NCBI GenBank assembly: GCA_930367205.1
Contig: OV884012.1
Coordinates: 59,417,239 to 59,481,238 of the forward strand
Direction: 5' to 3'
Source: Acanthosoma haemorrhoidale
Lineage: Eukaryota > Arthropoda > Insecta > Hemiptera > Acanthosomatidae
Length of the DNA stretch: 64,000 bases
Both the position numbers and the translations under genes were made by a program. Below the pieces are notes generated by a model. The model saw only the letters and a program-made list of their open reading frames with translations. It made no database searches and was not told the origin of the DNA. Positions 12,950 through 25,394 of the stretch are shown piece by piece. Position 1 is the stretch's first letter; the number at the start of each line of letters is the position of its first letter.

Positions 12950-13615
12950 AAGGTTCTATATAGATGAATCTATTTACATTAGGTCATTATATGGCCTGTT
13001 GCTTGGCTACATTTTATACAATTTTTAATATTTTTACATTGTAATTTGTTAAATGCTATGTACATTATTCATTGACTATATATGATTATAAAAAGGGATG
13101 GGGCTCACCTTATGAATCATAAAACTAACTCTTACAAACCAAATCTTAACCTAATTTTCCCCGACAATCTGTTTCCATCGATGCGAGATGGGTTTGGGGT
13201 CATAGTGTTAAACACTTCGTTTGATAGGTGCTGCAATTAGTCAAAAAACATGATGAACTAACCCACCGCTGGTACACCAAGCAAAGGGTGCTGGTCGTCA
13301 TGATTTACCCTCTCGAGAGAGGTATGTTTGACCACGTTCTGAAATTTCTTGAGACTTTTAGCTATATTGTCAGTCAAGTGAGTATATAGCGGGTCATCGT
13401 ACTACGCCAGGGTTAGCCGGAGGATACATTTGTATTTCAACAGTTTGAGACGAAGCTCGAAGTTGGATGAAGTTAGCAAGTGCAAAAGCAAGACCCGTGA
13501 CGTACTTTTTCTATTTTGTAAGTAAAATGGGTAGAGAAATGGAGAGGCCAGTCGATGTTTATACCCAGATGGTATATTGAGAAAACCGGTGAGTTCTCTT
13601 GCCTTGCTATATAGT
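12950..13615 (-). mobile_element. Jockey-type LINE 3' fragment (family E)
   Basis: Homologous over its length to 39278-39880. On the minus strand it encodes LLTSSNFELRLKLLKYK (the conserved post-RT block), then broken sequence, then the ORF end with a segment like NPSRIDGNRLSGKIRL near 13145-13195, followed by about 190 bases of 3' UTR. Frames are broken by stops. Confidence 0.7.
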
Positions 13616-15416
13616 CTGTGCATAATCTGTTTCTTAATGTTTATTTGATAATTCCAAAATTATATCAACCTAGTGAAACCCTTTACGCCTATTTTAAAAT
13701 TAACTGTATTGTTATATATGTTTAATTGAATTAATCCTAAAAGTATACGGGATCTATAATTTTCATCTTTTCCCTATTTGTTGGCGAGTCAATGTCAAAA
13801 GATAATTGTTGAATAATACTGTGGTTATAGCTAATGCTGTGACATTTAAATTTTACGGATTATTAACATTTGTACAGCGTAGAGATAATCTATCAAACTA
13901 AAAATAAATTAGAAATTAGCAGTATAAAGAATTAATTGACAACACCCAAAAGACAAATCCAGTAATTTTGGAACCACGCTAACTTTAAAAATTACATTTT
14001 TTAGAAAATGATTACCCGAGGCCATTCAAAATAATATGGCAATAAAGTTTGCTGAAAGTGCTTTTGAATAAGAAATAATACAATTATGAGAAGAAAAAAT
14101 AAGTATTTTTTATTTGTATGTTACCTTATTAATTTATATTTTTATTCTATTTTTGTTTATTATTCCAGAATATGTGTTCATAAACATGCCTTAAATATGC
14201 AGCAAACTGCAATGTAACACGTATTCAAAAGGAACGGTCTCATCTTCAGGGTGTACGGAAAAGTTAAAATGGTTGAAAAAAAAGTTATTTGATCTATTTA
14301 AATCACTAAAACGTGATTAAAATATATAAAACGTTCAAGATAAATACAAACATGAGCACAGTTCAGGTCTTTTACAATGTAACATTTCTTTCACGACCTT
14401 ACAAAGGAATTGGATTGGTAAGGAACAGTTAGATAGAGGGAGAGGATTGATCCATCAAGGCGACAGCAAGAGATAACTGTTTTTACCCAGGCACCCTTAG
14501 CAGCAGACCTAATTGATTTTCCGGCCGGGCAGCTAGCGGTCCGGATCCGACACGGCAGCGACAATGCCGGACAGTCATCGCGGATTCCAGGCTAGCCTAG
14601 GCCCTCTGCTGCCTTTTTCCAGCCAAGTAGCGGCTTCTCCGCTGTGTAAGTATTGCTACTTTTTATCCCACCCCTGTATGTGTAGGATTTTCCTACACGA
14701 CCCGTAGAGAGGCCTGAAAAGATTTCTGTAATAATGACATTCTAGGTTTTTGGCTTAATAGACCACAGGGTAGCGGAAGAACTTCTCGAACCCATTTTTT
14801 CACCTATGTTCGCTGCCGATGGTTAATTTCTGCCACTGATAGCGCTCCACCTCGATAAAATAAATAAGGCATGAAATAAATAAAGAAAATTATTCTGGAT
14901 TGAATACTTACTCTGTGAAATTACTAAATCATCCCAGCAAGAAGGAAGAAAGCATTACTTAGTGAAGAGATTCTTGAGGTGCCGTGGATCTGTAATATCT
15001 GGAAGAAGCTGAAACACCCTTCTCAAGACTATGAGGGATCGGAATATATAAAACTCAAAAACTTCAAAGTTATCTTGGAAGTAATTGAGTATTCTTAGAC
15101 TTTATGACTGTTTGTGAATAAAGATCTATTTCAGGGACCTGTCCACGTGAGCTCTTGATTTTCATTATGCTATAAATATGTCAACTTGCAAGTAACTACT
15201 TCACTCTGTTGTTAAAAACCTGTTTCAATATAAACTAAAACTGTATGTCGAAGAAAATGGTCTTACCTTCAGTAGCACTAAAATCCAGTACGAGTCTTGG
15301 CAATACATAACTATTATTTTGTAGCTAAAATGTTATAAAGCCTTAGGCGGCTAGCATATTTGCTGAAAAGAACAATTGTCTCTTACCCCTTAGAATTTGC
15401 AAGTAAAAATTACTTC
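13616..15416. other. AT-rich DNA with one GC-rich island
   Basis: Most of it is featureless. The island at 14515-14720 is CpG-containing and GC-rich (CCGGCCGGGCAGCTAGCGG at its start), standing out sharply from its flanks, with no ORF. It could be a regulatory element or part of an unknown repeat. Confidence 0.35.
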
Positions 15417-15495
15417 CAGATTGTGGTCTTCTTTAATGTAATAGCGCTTTCGACAGCTATGAGCTATCATCTTCAGTTATCTCTACAATAAAATG
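15417..15495 (-). repeat. Family A fragment with hammerhead-like core
   Basis: The minus strand carries the best-kept version of the family A tail: TGTAGAGATAACTGAAGATG, a seven-pair stem (GATAGCT / AGCTGTC), then GAAAGCGCTATTAC and an AATAAAG-like end. CTGAAGA fits the hammerhead core CUGANGA, and GAAA follows the stem. This is the arrangement found in terminal repeats of Penelope-like retroelements. Only the tail is present. Confidence 0.5.
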
Positions 15496-15560
15496 GAACA
15501 TCGGCACCATGAGGCACCACATAAAGTTGCATTGCTACACCATACATTGATAAAAGGCAA

Positions 15561-17805
15561 TAATTTTTGATATTATACTCTTTATTGGGCTATAATTACA
15601 ATCTGCCTTTTATAAGGCAATCAGTAATTGCGATAAAGGCTCTCATTCATACCATATTTACAGTCATCATTCACTCGCTCATTCATACAATAGGACATGA
15701 TTGGAGAAACTGGCCATTGCCAGGACTCCCACTGTCACGCGATTATAGCAGGTCACGAGGCCACTGCCGTTTCAGTCTCCGAGAAGGATTATAGGGATGA
15801 GTGGCGCAGTGCAAAAACTGTGCTACAGGATTAGGGTGGTTGGAAAGGCTACTGTGGAATTTCGTAAACTTGGAAGGGATGAGTTCTAGAATGTAGGGTA
15901 TATTAAGGTCGTTATGAAGGGTTTTGTTGCTGACATAATAAGGGCATTTACTATTGTTCTCAGGACTTTGGATTGAAAGGATTGGATACGCTTGATGTTC
16001 GACTTTTTTGCTGTCCCCCATAGCTCTATTCCGTATGTCCAGATTGGTTTAAGTATAACTTTGTAGATTAGTAGTTTATTTTCTATTGAGAGATGGGATG
16101 TCCTTTGAAGTAGTCTGTACAGTTGTCCAAAGCGTCTGTCTAGTTCTTGTCTTTTTAGTCTCGTATGTGGGTTCCAGGTTAGTCGTTTGTCGAGATGGAA
16201 GCCAAAGTACCGTACTGTCTCGGTTACAGGGAGAGGAATAGAATTAAAATAAACTAGTGGACAAGTCTTGCGACAAAGGTTGAAGGTAATGATGGAGCAT
16301 TTTGCTTCATTAACTTTGATCCGCCATTGATTGCACCAATACTCGATCTCGTCAAGGTGTTTTTGAAGGTTATGGGATGCTATGTCGGGGTCTGGGTGGG
16401 ATGACAAGACTGCAGTGTCATCTGCAAATGTGGCCAAGAAGGTATTGGAAGTAGAGGGGACATCAGCGGTGTCTAGGTTATAGAGGGTGGGGCCTAGGAC
16501 ACTGCCCTGTGGAACTCCTGCGTTTATGGGATAGTAGTTAGAGTATTCTAAACCACAGCGGACTTGGAAGAAGCGGTTTGAAAGGTAGGACTGTAGGATT
16601 AGGAAAAGGGTCTGTGGTAAATGTCTTTTGAGCTTGTAGAGCAAACCTGCGTGCCAAACCCTGTCAAAAGCTTGAGCTATATCAAGAAAGGCAGCAGTGC
16701 AATACTTTTTGGTTTCAAGGGCTGAGGAGATGTGATCAACAACGCGAAGCCCTTGTTGAGCAGTGGAATGTCTTTGGCGGAAACTAAACTGGTGTGTGGG
16801 AAAAAGGTGTTTGGATTCAACAATTGGAAGTAGACGTTTTAGTAGGAGTTTCTCAAATATTTTTGAGAGGATAGGGAGTAGGCTAATTGGACGGTAAGGC
16901 GAGGCGTCATTGGGTGGTTTACCGGGTTTAGCGAATAGGACAGGGATTATCAGCTTTTGGTGGAAATCTTCCACAGTTGTGCTGTGAGTATGGTTTTGAT
17001 GAGAAAGGTGAGGTGTGAAAGTATGGGTAAGATGCAGAGCAAATTCCTCCAACCTATCCCCATCCGAAGCCGCCCAGGACCCATCATCACGACGGAGTGG
17101 ATGTGAATTAGGTTGATACTTTAGGATTTTTTTGGTTACATTCCACAAGGAGTTATCCCTGGTAGACAGAGAGGAGAGGTAGGAATTGAAAGAATCAGAA
17201 CGGAAGGATGCCAATCGCCGCTTTACCAATCGGCAGTACTGATTGTACGAGCGGCGATCAGGAGGATGCCGGGATCTTTGCCACACTGTTCTAGAGCGGC
17301 GTTTGGATTTGATTAGATCTTTGAGATGCTGAGGTAAACGATTATGATTGTGGATTCTTGGGTGACGATGGGGTGACAATGCCTCCCAAGCCGACCCCTG
17401 GATCAGAGTAGTGAAGGAATGCACTGCATCGTCTAGGTCTTGGGATGTTTTCATAGGTACTTTGAGGTCTACAGAGTCTGTAAGAATCTGGCGGAAGTGG
17501 TCCCAGTCAACTGGGCCACTAATGAATAAAGGAGGAGGCAGTTTGTGAATTGGATTTAGGGAAATCGTTAATAATAAGGGGCTATGGTCGTAGGAGAGGT
17601 CATCGAGGCACTTGAGTGAATAGTTTAGTGTTCCCAAACTATTGTAGAAGAAAAAGTCTAGGAGATCTGGATTTCGGTTGGGATCTGATGGCCAATAGGT
17701 GGCTGTGTCAGGAGAGATAGTGGAGTAATGTCTCCGTGTGAGTGCAGACAGCAAAGCACGTCCTCGTGTATTTGTGGATCTTATGACAAGTGGACGAGAT
17801 CCAAA
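15561..17805 (-). mobile_element. Jockey-clade LINE, family C, longest copy
   Basis: Non-LTR retrotransposon, 5'-truncated, 3'-complete. A long minus-strand frame (15886-17925, 679 residues) carries the endonuclease C-terminus (SYDHSP at 111-116) and RT motifs AFLDIAQAFDRVWH (412-425), VPQGSVLGP (471-479) and FADD (500-503, catalytic Asp pair), then the LLIYKVILKPIWTYGIELWG block. LINE similarity begins only near residue 42 (about 17802); the first 41 residues are flank. Two lesions are visible. The linker block with the usual PGPDGI motif is missing before KPGKPPND (residues 334-341), as if about 80-100 residues were deleted in frame. A frameshift near 15975 moves the last ~50 residues into another frame, ending at 15793. 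The 3' UTR ends in AATAAAGAGTATAATATC at 15567-15590. Confidence 0.9.
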
Positions 17806-17925
17806 AAAAATGAAAAATATTAAAATAAAATTAGATTCCATAAGGTCAGATAATATCAATAAAAAGGAAGAAATAGCGAACACGCGTATGCTGAGAAACC
17901 CGCTCCCTCCATACCTCCTGGACAA
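15886..17925 (-). pseudogene. LINE ORF2 (endonuclease/reverse transcriptase), damaged
   Basis: The coding part of the family C element. It is open for 679 codons yet lacks the endonuclease N-terminal catalytic half, lacks an RT finger segment, and has a C-terminal frameshift, so it should not be mobile by itself. The catalytic FADD and the template-grip motif are intact. The apparent Met start lies in flanking DNA and is not a real start. Confidence 0.8.
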
Positions 17926-17954
17926 AGGCAGTCTTAAATTGAGGAGGTAGCAAC

Positions 17955-18420
17955 CTTAGTTAAATAGATAAAAAAAATATGCTATTGTTTTAGTTGAGTT
18001 ATATATCCCACATAACCAATTGGGCGAGTAGCCAAAGGATTAACGGATTAGCAATATATAGTTGGGATTTAAAAAGGATTTTAAAATTTTATGACATCTT
18101 GTTGGCAATGTTTTATAATTTTTAATGGTTACTTGGTAGTTTTTAATTTTTTGTATGTTTGAATTTTACGAATTTTTAATCTTAGTAGGATAGAAGGACA
18201 ATTTCAAGATAAGTAACCATTGTTACGTATAATAATAGTAATTAGTTTGTCTCCAGTATGAGCAGGTAAAAGTTTTTATCATTTGATTTTTTATTTCATT
18301 GTAGAGATAACTGATGACGACACCTTAGAGCTCCCGAAAGCGCTATTACATTAAAGAAGAGGTTATAATTTGTGGAAAGACAATAAAACTGTTTTATAAA
18401 CTGCAAGTATATTTGCCATA
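17955..18420 (+). repeat. Family A repeat copy
   Basis: It shares with 49796-50320 the segment TATATCCCACATAACCAATT, a middle with GTAGGATAGAAGGACAATTT, a TTTGTCTCC block, and the tail with ACTGATGA (18310-18317), CCCGAAAGCGCTATTAC and AATAAAACTGTTTTATAA. It begins about 150 bases beyond the 5' end of LINE C and faces away from it, while the 15417-15495 fragment faces away on the other side. No ORF. Tentatively a Penelope-like element terminus. Confidence 0.6.
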
Positions 18421-18439
18421 GCAGTGTATAATCGAGAGC

Positions 18440-18960
18440 AGTTGATTCGTGAAGCTGGTAAATGAAGATAGATTATAATTAGCCGTTATAAGAAGGAGGA
18501 TAGAAAGAGGCCATATCAGATGAGAGAGAACGACAGGCTAAATTGATTACAAGGATGAGGGAGGGAGGTGTGATCGATTGGGGGGAACAAGTGGCATTGT
18601 CTAGAGAGGCTGGGGGACTGGAATGAGTTGTATTATAGCAGAGAGGTTGGCCATTGTAGTGCGCCCGGCACAAAGCACTTCATTTAGTCCAGTTTAGGGT
18701 TAGTCTCTGCGCCTCTACCCTTCTTACCGTTTCCTCCCATAGTGAGCCTCTCTTCTCTCAGTGGCGTTTGCTTTGCTTCGTTGGCTAAAGTCGATCAATT
18801 GCTGGTGGCACGGAATAGTAAAACTACCCATGATTAAAGCAATAAAGACATTAATGGTTATTATGGATAGTGGGGGTCTGACACCCTCCTATTGAGTAGT
18901 GAGAATATAGGGATTAGACATTTTCTCCCAACGCAAACAAGACAACAACACGATTTGTAG
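18440..18960. promoter_or_regulatory. GC-richer island with Sox-type sites
   Basis: A non-repetitive stretch less AT-rich than its surroundings, with CATTGT at 18595-18600 and CCATTGT at 18651-18657. The overlapping 64-residue antisense ORF is not convincing. A candidate conserved non-coding element by composition and motifs only. Confidence 0.3.
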
Positions 18961-21339
18961 CCTTTCCTCATTGCCCTTCATTTGTTTCATGTCTAAGGAT
19001 AAATTTTCTCTCATGTGAGGGAATTATCATCGATGATGCTATAGATTGTACAGTCTTATTTTCTTGGCATTAGAATGTTGTCCTGTGTGCGGACTATACT
19101 TTTCTTTTAAAGAACTTACCCTTAAAGCTCTTGAAAAATAAGTTTAAAGCATGTAAGTAACTTAGTGCATTATATTCTTATCAATTATTTTATGTTATAT
19201 ATTCAGATATTGTTTTCTACCGTATCGTTTTTTTATAAGAACTAAAATACTAATTGTTTTACTTTTGTAGAGAATATAAATCAAATCCATGTAGAAAATA
19301 TGCTAACATAATAATAAACTATACAATTCAAAGCCGTTTTGATGCTAACAACGGGAAACATTACATTAGCACAATCCTATTGGAAGTATGCATCATATAA
19401 CCCCTGTCCCCTTTTAAGCAAATAACAGCAAATTTAAATCACTATACTTAGAAATGGAGTATTCCTACTTCAGGCGTCAGTTAGGTTTTATAGGCTTCTA
19501 ATCAAAATTTGTTAAGAACTATACATTTCTTACCAGAACTTGTACACTAATTTTTCTATTTATTTATTTTTAGGCAGTCTTCAAAAATTAAGGCATGGTA
19601 TATTCATAACGTTATGAAATATTTGTGATTTCAGGTCGGGATATGAATGAATGATCCATAGCAGTCTAAGCAAGTAGTGAATAAAGTTGCAGATATGGTT
19701 GCTCTTAATATGCACAAAGCTCAGAAGCGTCAGGGCACACAAAAGCAGAGCTGCCACTTCGAAATGGAAATTTTTATCATCTTAAAGGTTACATTTATTG
19801 TAAAGTCAGTTACGTAACTAATCCAGATTTACGTTGGGAACACGACAATTCAGAAGCCAATGTGTCACTAGGGGATCCTTTGCGATGGTTAATGAATAAA
19901 GGCGTTGTATGTGTTGGGGTGTCCTTTTAGTCTGCTACGGAATGCGCCGTGTCTCCATCACATCTAAGTAATGAGTTCGTTTTAAATTGAGATATTGATT
20001 GCTATTTATCTGCATCATTTCAGTATCCCAAACTATTCCACGAAGCAACTGTGGATTTTTCATATGCCATTAATACAGAAATAAAATATATAAATAAAAA
20101 ACTACACAGAGTTCTCTTAGAATTATATCTCTTCGTTTAATTCACTGAATGACGGCAGACTTCTTCCCACACTGTATTGAAATAAATAGAATTAAAACTG
20201 TCTGTCCAAAACATCATTGTAGCAGTTATGAATTGAACATGTCTCACAGATGAAATAAATATTTATGGACATTATTAAATGACTTTTCTTTCAATATATA
20301 CTATATACCTTTAACGCTTTAATTAAATGTGTGTAATTTTCGGAGGCTAAAAAAAAATAAAAATAACATTTTGTGAATAAATATTTGATACAATATCAAG
20401 AGCTAAAATAATAAAAGTAAATAAATGATCAAGAGGAAAGCAGTTGACATAACATCATACAGCAAAAATATAGATCAAAATAACACAAGAATGAATACAT
20501 TCATAAATTAGTCTGTATATAAAATAAAGGTTAAAATAGAGTGATAATAGTAAGCTAAAAATATATTAGTTTTTTGAATAAAAGGTAATGACTTTTGATG
20601 TATTAGTCTTCAAAAATAACGTTTAATATCTGAATGCACTCGGGTAGACAAATCTTTTCATTCATCCATGGAAATGCATCCCACAAACCACAGAAATAAA
20701 TATTTTATTTTTACCTATACATAGGATATTGTGCATTAATTGATATGGCGTCACTTATAGCAGGATGAGATAGTTTTAAATAACACTAATGTTCATATCT
20801 CTCCAAAAGATGTCTTTAAGTGGTAAAAGATTTAAATAGCCTTACCAGATTAAATGGTAAGACTAAATAGTTTAAATTATACTAGGAAAAACATTAAAAA
20901 CTTCAAAATAAAATATAGTTTTTTAAATAGTGCAAATTACAAAAATATAAGTAAAACAGATAAAAATTAAAATTGGGGGAAATTACAATATCGTATACGT
21001 AAAATTTTACAAAACCATTATGAACGCCAAAGTGCTATACAACACCGATGACCACAACATTGGATTCTCGTTCCTCAAATTCGTTTCAATGATTTTTTTT
21101 CAAAATCAAAAACCATTGTGTTTTTTTTCATGTATGAGCATTGTGTCTGTCAATGTGACCTGGAGATTATGTGACCCATGTTTGGTACATATTCATGAAA
21201 TTTTATATCGAGATTTCATTTGACTACCTAATGATTTCAACTCCTTGTTCTGTAAGCATTGGTGCTATTTAAGACAAAAATTAAATCTCTTCCAATCTAA
21301 TAGATATGTCAACTAATAGAAATTGAAAGGTAATGGGAG
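18961..21339. other. No recognised feature
   Basis: Very AT-rich DNA with short homopolymer runs. No supported ORF, RNA gene or repeat boundary. Confidence 0.45.
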
Positions 21340-21590
21340 ATAAAATGTAAAATCCCATCGATGGCTGTGCAGGCCTGTTGGATCTGGCCGTGATGATAAG
21401 GCCATTGTTTCTGTACAGACTATCAGTCTCCTGACGAACAAGGGCGCACTCACCGCGAACACCAGCCACTCCCACGCATCATTACCAAAACACAAATTTC
21501 GGCTCATCAATCTTGTTAGCGCTTTGGCGTTGTCTGTGCAGTCCTGCCTCCTGTATACTAGGAAGGGGGACGTTTGAAAAAAAAAACTAT
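21340..21590. other. GC-richer island, function unknown
   Basis: A compositional island with two overlapping minus-strand ORFs of 64-65 residues, neither resembling a known protein. It could be conserved non-coding DNA. Confidence 0.3.
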
Positions 21591-21929
21591 ATCAAAAGGG
21601 CCAATTGTCCGTAAGTGAATGGGCTCTTTGTGGAATTATTTTGACACGGGAATGACGGAGGGTAACTTTTCTCTAGGTACTCCAGCGTTCATAATCCGTT
21701 TTGAGAACTACTCCAGCCAGAAAGAACCATATGCTCCACTTATTAAAGATATTTATTGTTAGAACTAAATCATGAGCGCCCATTTTTATAAGCTTTTTAA
21801 ATTGTCCACATTAACACCGTTTTGTGCCAGAACGTTCAATTCTCGTTTTTAGCCTTTCGTTGATTTTTTCAAAAAACCAGAAACTGCAATGTGTTTCCTG
21901 TCAGAGGCCAGAGGATGTTTCACCTCTAA

Positions 21930-22310
21930 ACATGTAATTTTGTTTCCAGATTTTCTTTAATTACCTAAACTATTAATTATTACCATAATTAAAGGGTTAT
22001 TAATTAATTAAAATTCTACCTCATTGAGCAGGGTATCAAGTCACCCCGACTAATAGTAAGCAATGTTCGTTTTTTTATTTACTAACTATAATTACACATC
22101 AGGCATTAAAACCGTGCTCACAATTTTAGTTCATTATGTGTTTTACAAAGAGAGATAATATTTCACATGTGAGTTTCATTTAATACCCTCATTAACTCAT
22201 TTACATACCGGTCTCATTGTCATAGTTAATTAAATACGTTTTGAAATAAAAACAATACTTGATAGGGAAAACCCTAGCATATTGAGTAAGGTATCAAAAT
22301 TAAGGCCTCA
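21930..22310 (+). repeat. Family F repeat, copy 1
   Basis: Diverged direct copy of 50935-51290. The best-kept block is TTTTACAAAGAGAGATAATA through TTTAATACCCTC (22141-22191), matching 51101-51155 and, in reverse, 52298-52352. Flanking blocks such as ATTGAGTAAGGTATCAAAAT also align. No coding potential; element class unknown. Confidence 0.45.
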
Positions 22311-22619
22311 TTAAATAGGTCATTTTGAACTGTGATTCAGGACGTATTTTTCAATTTTAACTACTCAATACGAAGATGTGTTACTTTTTAATGAAAAAAG
22401 GGGATGGATGGTTCTGGACCACTGGCAGACACCTAGAAAAGTCTTAGACGTTGATTAGTAACATAAAAAAAGTGATGAATGAGATAAATATGACCAAAAC
22501 AAAAGTTGTGTGGATATCCTGCTGGGATTATCTTGCAATGAGGGCACCTGTGCGTTCTACGATATACTCATAAGTCATAAAAACAATCTAATTAATCTGT
22601 TACTGTAAAATCATAAAAT

Positions 22620-23400
22620 TAGACATTATCTGACCATCTGAAACCTCTACTATGATCACTTTCAAGTATCACTCATCTTGACAATCCACCTTGTTAGTTG
22701 AAGTGGAAACAACTTCGTTTCTTGTACTTGTCAGTCTTTCTTCTAATGTCCTGGGCGTTAGGGGCTCTCAAGTACTCAGCCTTTACTGCCTACACTATGC
22801 AGCTCCAGGAGTAGCGTGGATGATCACCTCAGACCTTATCCTTGCTTCCTTATCTGTTTCCAGGTAATTGGGGGATTCCTGGGGTATATATCTATGCATT
22901 TGTATATTTATGTTGTATGTATATTGCATATGTTATATGCATGAGAGGTTGGATATGATCTGGACCACCATATCTGTGATAAATTTCCATCGGAAATTAT
23001 CTGACCATCCAAATACTCTGGCAAGATAACTTCGAATTTTACCCATCCCTACTACCCTGTTCGGAGATTAAAGCGGAAGTAGCTCTAGAATCATTTGTAA
23101 TTATTTAGACACTAAGAGTTCAGGCAGTAATCAGTTTTGTCCCTCCCTCAAGTCCTGAGCGTTTGTATCTCTCGGACTCTACGCCTTCAGCCTCCTCTGC
23201 TAAATGGGGGCAAAAGTTGACTAGCGGCGATTTTCCCAATCCTTGCCTCCTCCAAAACCAGGAAGGTTTCTGGGGGTGAACTGGGATCCCTTGGTTATTA
23301 ATATTTGCCTACATTGTATGAACGTTTATTTTAAATACGGTATGAATGAAAGAGCAAATGTAAATTTGTAAATATTATAAATAATTACCCATTGTCATTT
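22620..23400 (+). repeat. Two tandem LINE-C-like 3' ends
   Basis: Two similar units lie in the same orientation (about 22630-22950 and 22995-23400). Each begins ATCTGACCATC, contains a CCTGGGCG/CCTGAGCG block followed by TCAGCC, and resembles the LINE C 3' UTR at 24595-24760 (cf. CGGAGATTAAAGCGGAAGTA here with the C family's CGGAGACTGAAACGGCAGTG). The second ends with the GGTATGAATGA tail. A related, diverged subfamily that inserted twice or was duplicated. Confidence 0.5.
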
Positions 23401-23759
23401 AACGGTAAGATTTTGGGGAAAAAAGAGAGGTTTTATTTTTTATTAGGAGAACTTTATATTTTCTATTTGGTCGATGAAGCATATCATATTATTCAATCCA
23501 ATGACAAAAGCTTGCAGCTGAAATTTTGTATAAAAGATAAATTTTAGTTTAAATTTTAAAAAAAAGTTTAGAAATGCTGAATCATATAAAATATATATTT
23601 TTTAATACAAATCAATACCATTGAGAATTTATAAGAATTTCCATTGCATACCACAACTCAGGAAGGCCTGTTTCGATCCCCCGATCCACAATGCAAAAGC
23701 AACAAATACATCAGGCGAGAATAGTCATGCCCATCTTTGGAGAGATTGAAGTTTGACAG

Positions 23760-24150
23760 GTAAGATGATACTCAACGCTCTTTCCTCGCCATGTTTTCCC
23801 TCAGATAGTGATAGGAGAAAGTTAAATAAGAATTTGACAGTGAGTTGACACCGGCAAGGGTTCGGGATGGGCACCCTTTGTGGTGGCCCCCTCCCCCCAG
23901 CCAAGTCGAAGGAACCCCAAGCACAACTGTAACAAGCCCACTGGAGAGATAGAGTCAGAAAAAAGGCAGAATTCCGTTAGAGGATTCCCTCTTCTATAGG
24001 AGACCATAATGGGAGCCGAGGGCAGGGCATTCAGCCTCGATCTGGATCTAGCCTGTCCCCGCTATATTCATAGATATGTAATTTCCATTTACCTCTGCTT
24101 TTGGCTGCTTCCTTCTGTTCCATTGTCTGCCTTTCAGCGCGAATTGTCAT
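23760..24150. promoter_or_regulatory. GC-rich island with Sox-type site
   Basis: Non-repetitive island with TTCCATTGTCTG at 24118-24129, including CCATTGT. It abuts a repeat cluster on its right. Regulatory role is inference only. Confidence 0.25.
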
Positions 24151-24184
24151 AGGTGTATCAGTGCCAGGCCAAAAGTATTAGGTT

Positions 24185-24355
24185 TTAAATATTATTCTCT
24201 TTATCGTGTGGAATTTTACATGATGATGGACAGGTGTGTTCAGCGATAGCATCTGCTTCCTCTACCGGGACCTTTATTTGTTCGACTTTTCATGTTTCGT
24301 GCAATGTTATCATCATCAGTCGTCGCATGAAAACTTCAATTTTCCGGTTACATAA
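24185..24355 (-). repeat. Family B repeat with hammerhead-like core
   Basis: The minus strand reads GACTGATGATGATAACATTG, then CACGAAACATG, and about 20 bases later AATAAAGGTCCC. CTGATGA followed by a short stem-like interval and GAAAC is the hammerhead signature layout seen in Penelope-like elements. Stem II pairs poorly here, so the copy may be decayed or the match may be chance. It joins LINE C at about 24358. Confidence 0.35.
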
Positions 24356-24357
24356 TA

Positions 24358-24960
24358 TTTATATTTACATCAAGCGCATCCAATCCTTTCAATCAAAAGT
24401 CCTGAGAACAATATTAAATGCCCCCTATTACGTCACCAATAAAACCCTTCATAATGATCTTAATATACCCTACATTCTTGAACTCATCCCTTCCAAATTC
24501 ATGAAATTCCATAGTAACCTATCCAACCACCCTAATCCCGTAGCACAGTAATTGCACTGCTCCACTCAACCCTATACTCCTCCTCGGAAACTGAAACGGC
24601 AGTGGCCTCGTGACCTACTATAAATACGCAACAGTGGGAGTCCTGGCAATGGCCAGTTTCTCCAGTCATGTCTTGAGCGTATGTGGCTCTCGCGCTCTTC
24701 GTCAGCCTTTACTGGCTCGTATCCGGTGACGTGGCTGGTGTGGAAGCGTGGGGGACTTCCCAAGACTCCGCTTTCTCTTTCGCTTGCGAGGGAGGCAACA
24801 ACCGTGTGGACGTGGGGGCCCCTGGGCTGTTTGTAAATATTGTATGAATGTGCGAGCGAATGATGAATTTTAAATATGGTATGAATGAAAACACTTATAT
24901 CAATTATTTATTGCCTATTAAGTAAAGGCAGATTGTAATTTCATCATTATAAAGTTGTTA
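24358..24960 (+). mobile_element. LINE family C 3' fragment
   Basis: Starts at IKRIQSFQSKVLRTILNAP (about 24371) and continues in frame through the conserved C-terminal tail ILELIPSKFMKFHSNLSNHP to a stop at about 24549. It then follows the family 3' UTR, including GGGAGTCCTGGCAATGGCCA, and ends about 24960 after the GTATGAATGA tail. It has the base that the 15561-17805 copy lost, showing the intact reading frame of the family's C-terminus. 5'-truncated. Confidence 0.85.
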
Positions 24961-25394
24961 ACAATCAAAATATTTATATTTACTTCACATTCATTGGTTC
25001 AGTACCGCGTGTGTTTTTTTTATTTATGGGGATATATTTTGGTGTAAAACACTTTTGTTTGTATATTTAAATTTGGGTGTGCAGCGATGAAAGAATACAA
25101 GGACGGCTGAAGCGAAACTCGAAGCCGGCAGCGGCTCAGGAGGCACCCCAGGCCTACATATCAGGCGATGGCTAGAGATAAAAACCATGTAAAGATGAGT
25201 TCCATCCACCAATTTTTATATACATTGAAAATTCCACACCAGACAACGGTCCGAGGATGTCCAGGCAACAACTATCCCGGAGCTGCAACGGCAGGATCTA
25301 TTATGACGTAATATTCACGAATGGATGTTAATAGTTTTTGTGAAGAAGCTAAGGATTAGTATTAAAAAAAGAATAATAATATCTAAATTAAGTC
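24961..25394. other. Short unannotated spacer
   Basis: Contains a small GC-richer patch (25085-25210) with a 62-residue antisense ORF of no known family. Nothing else recognised. Confidence 0.35.
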
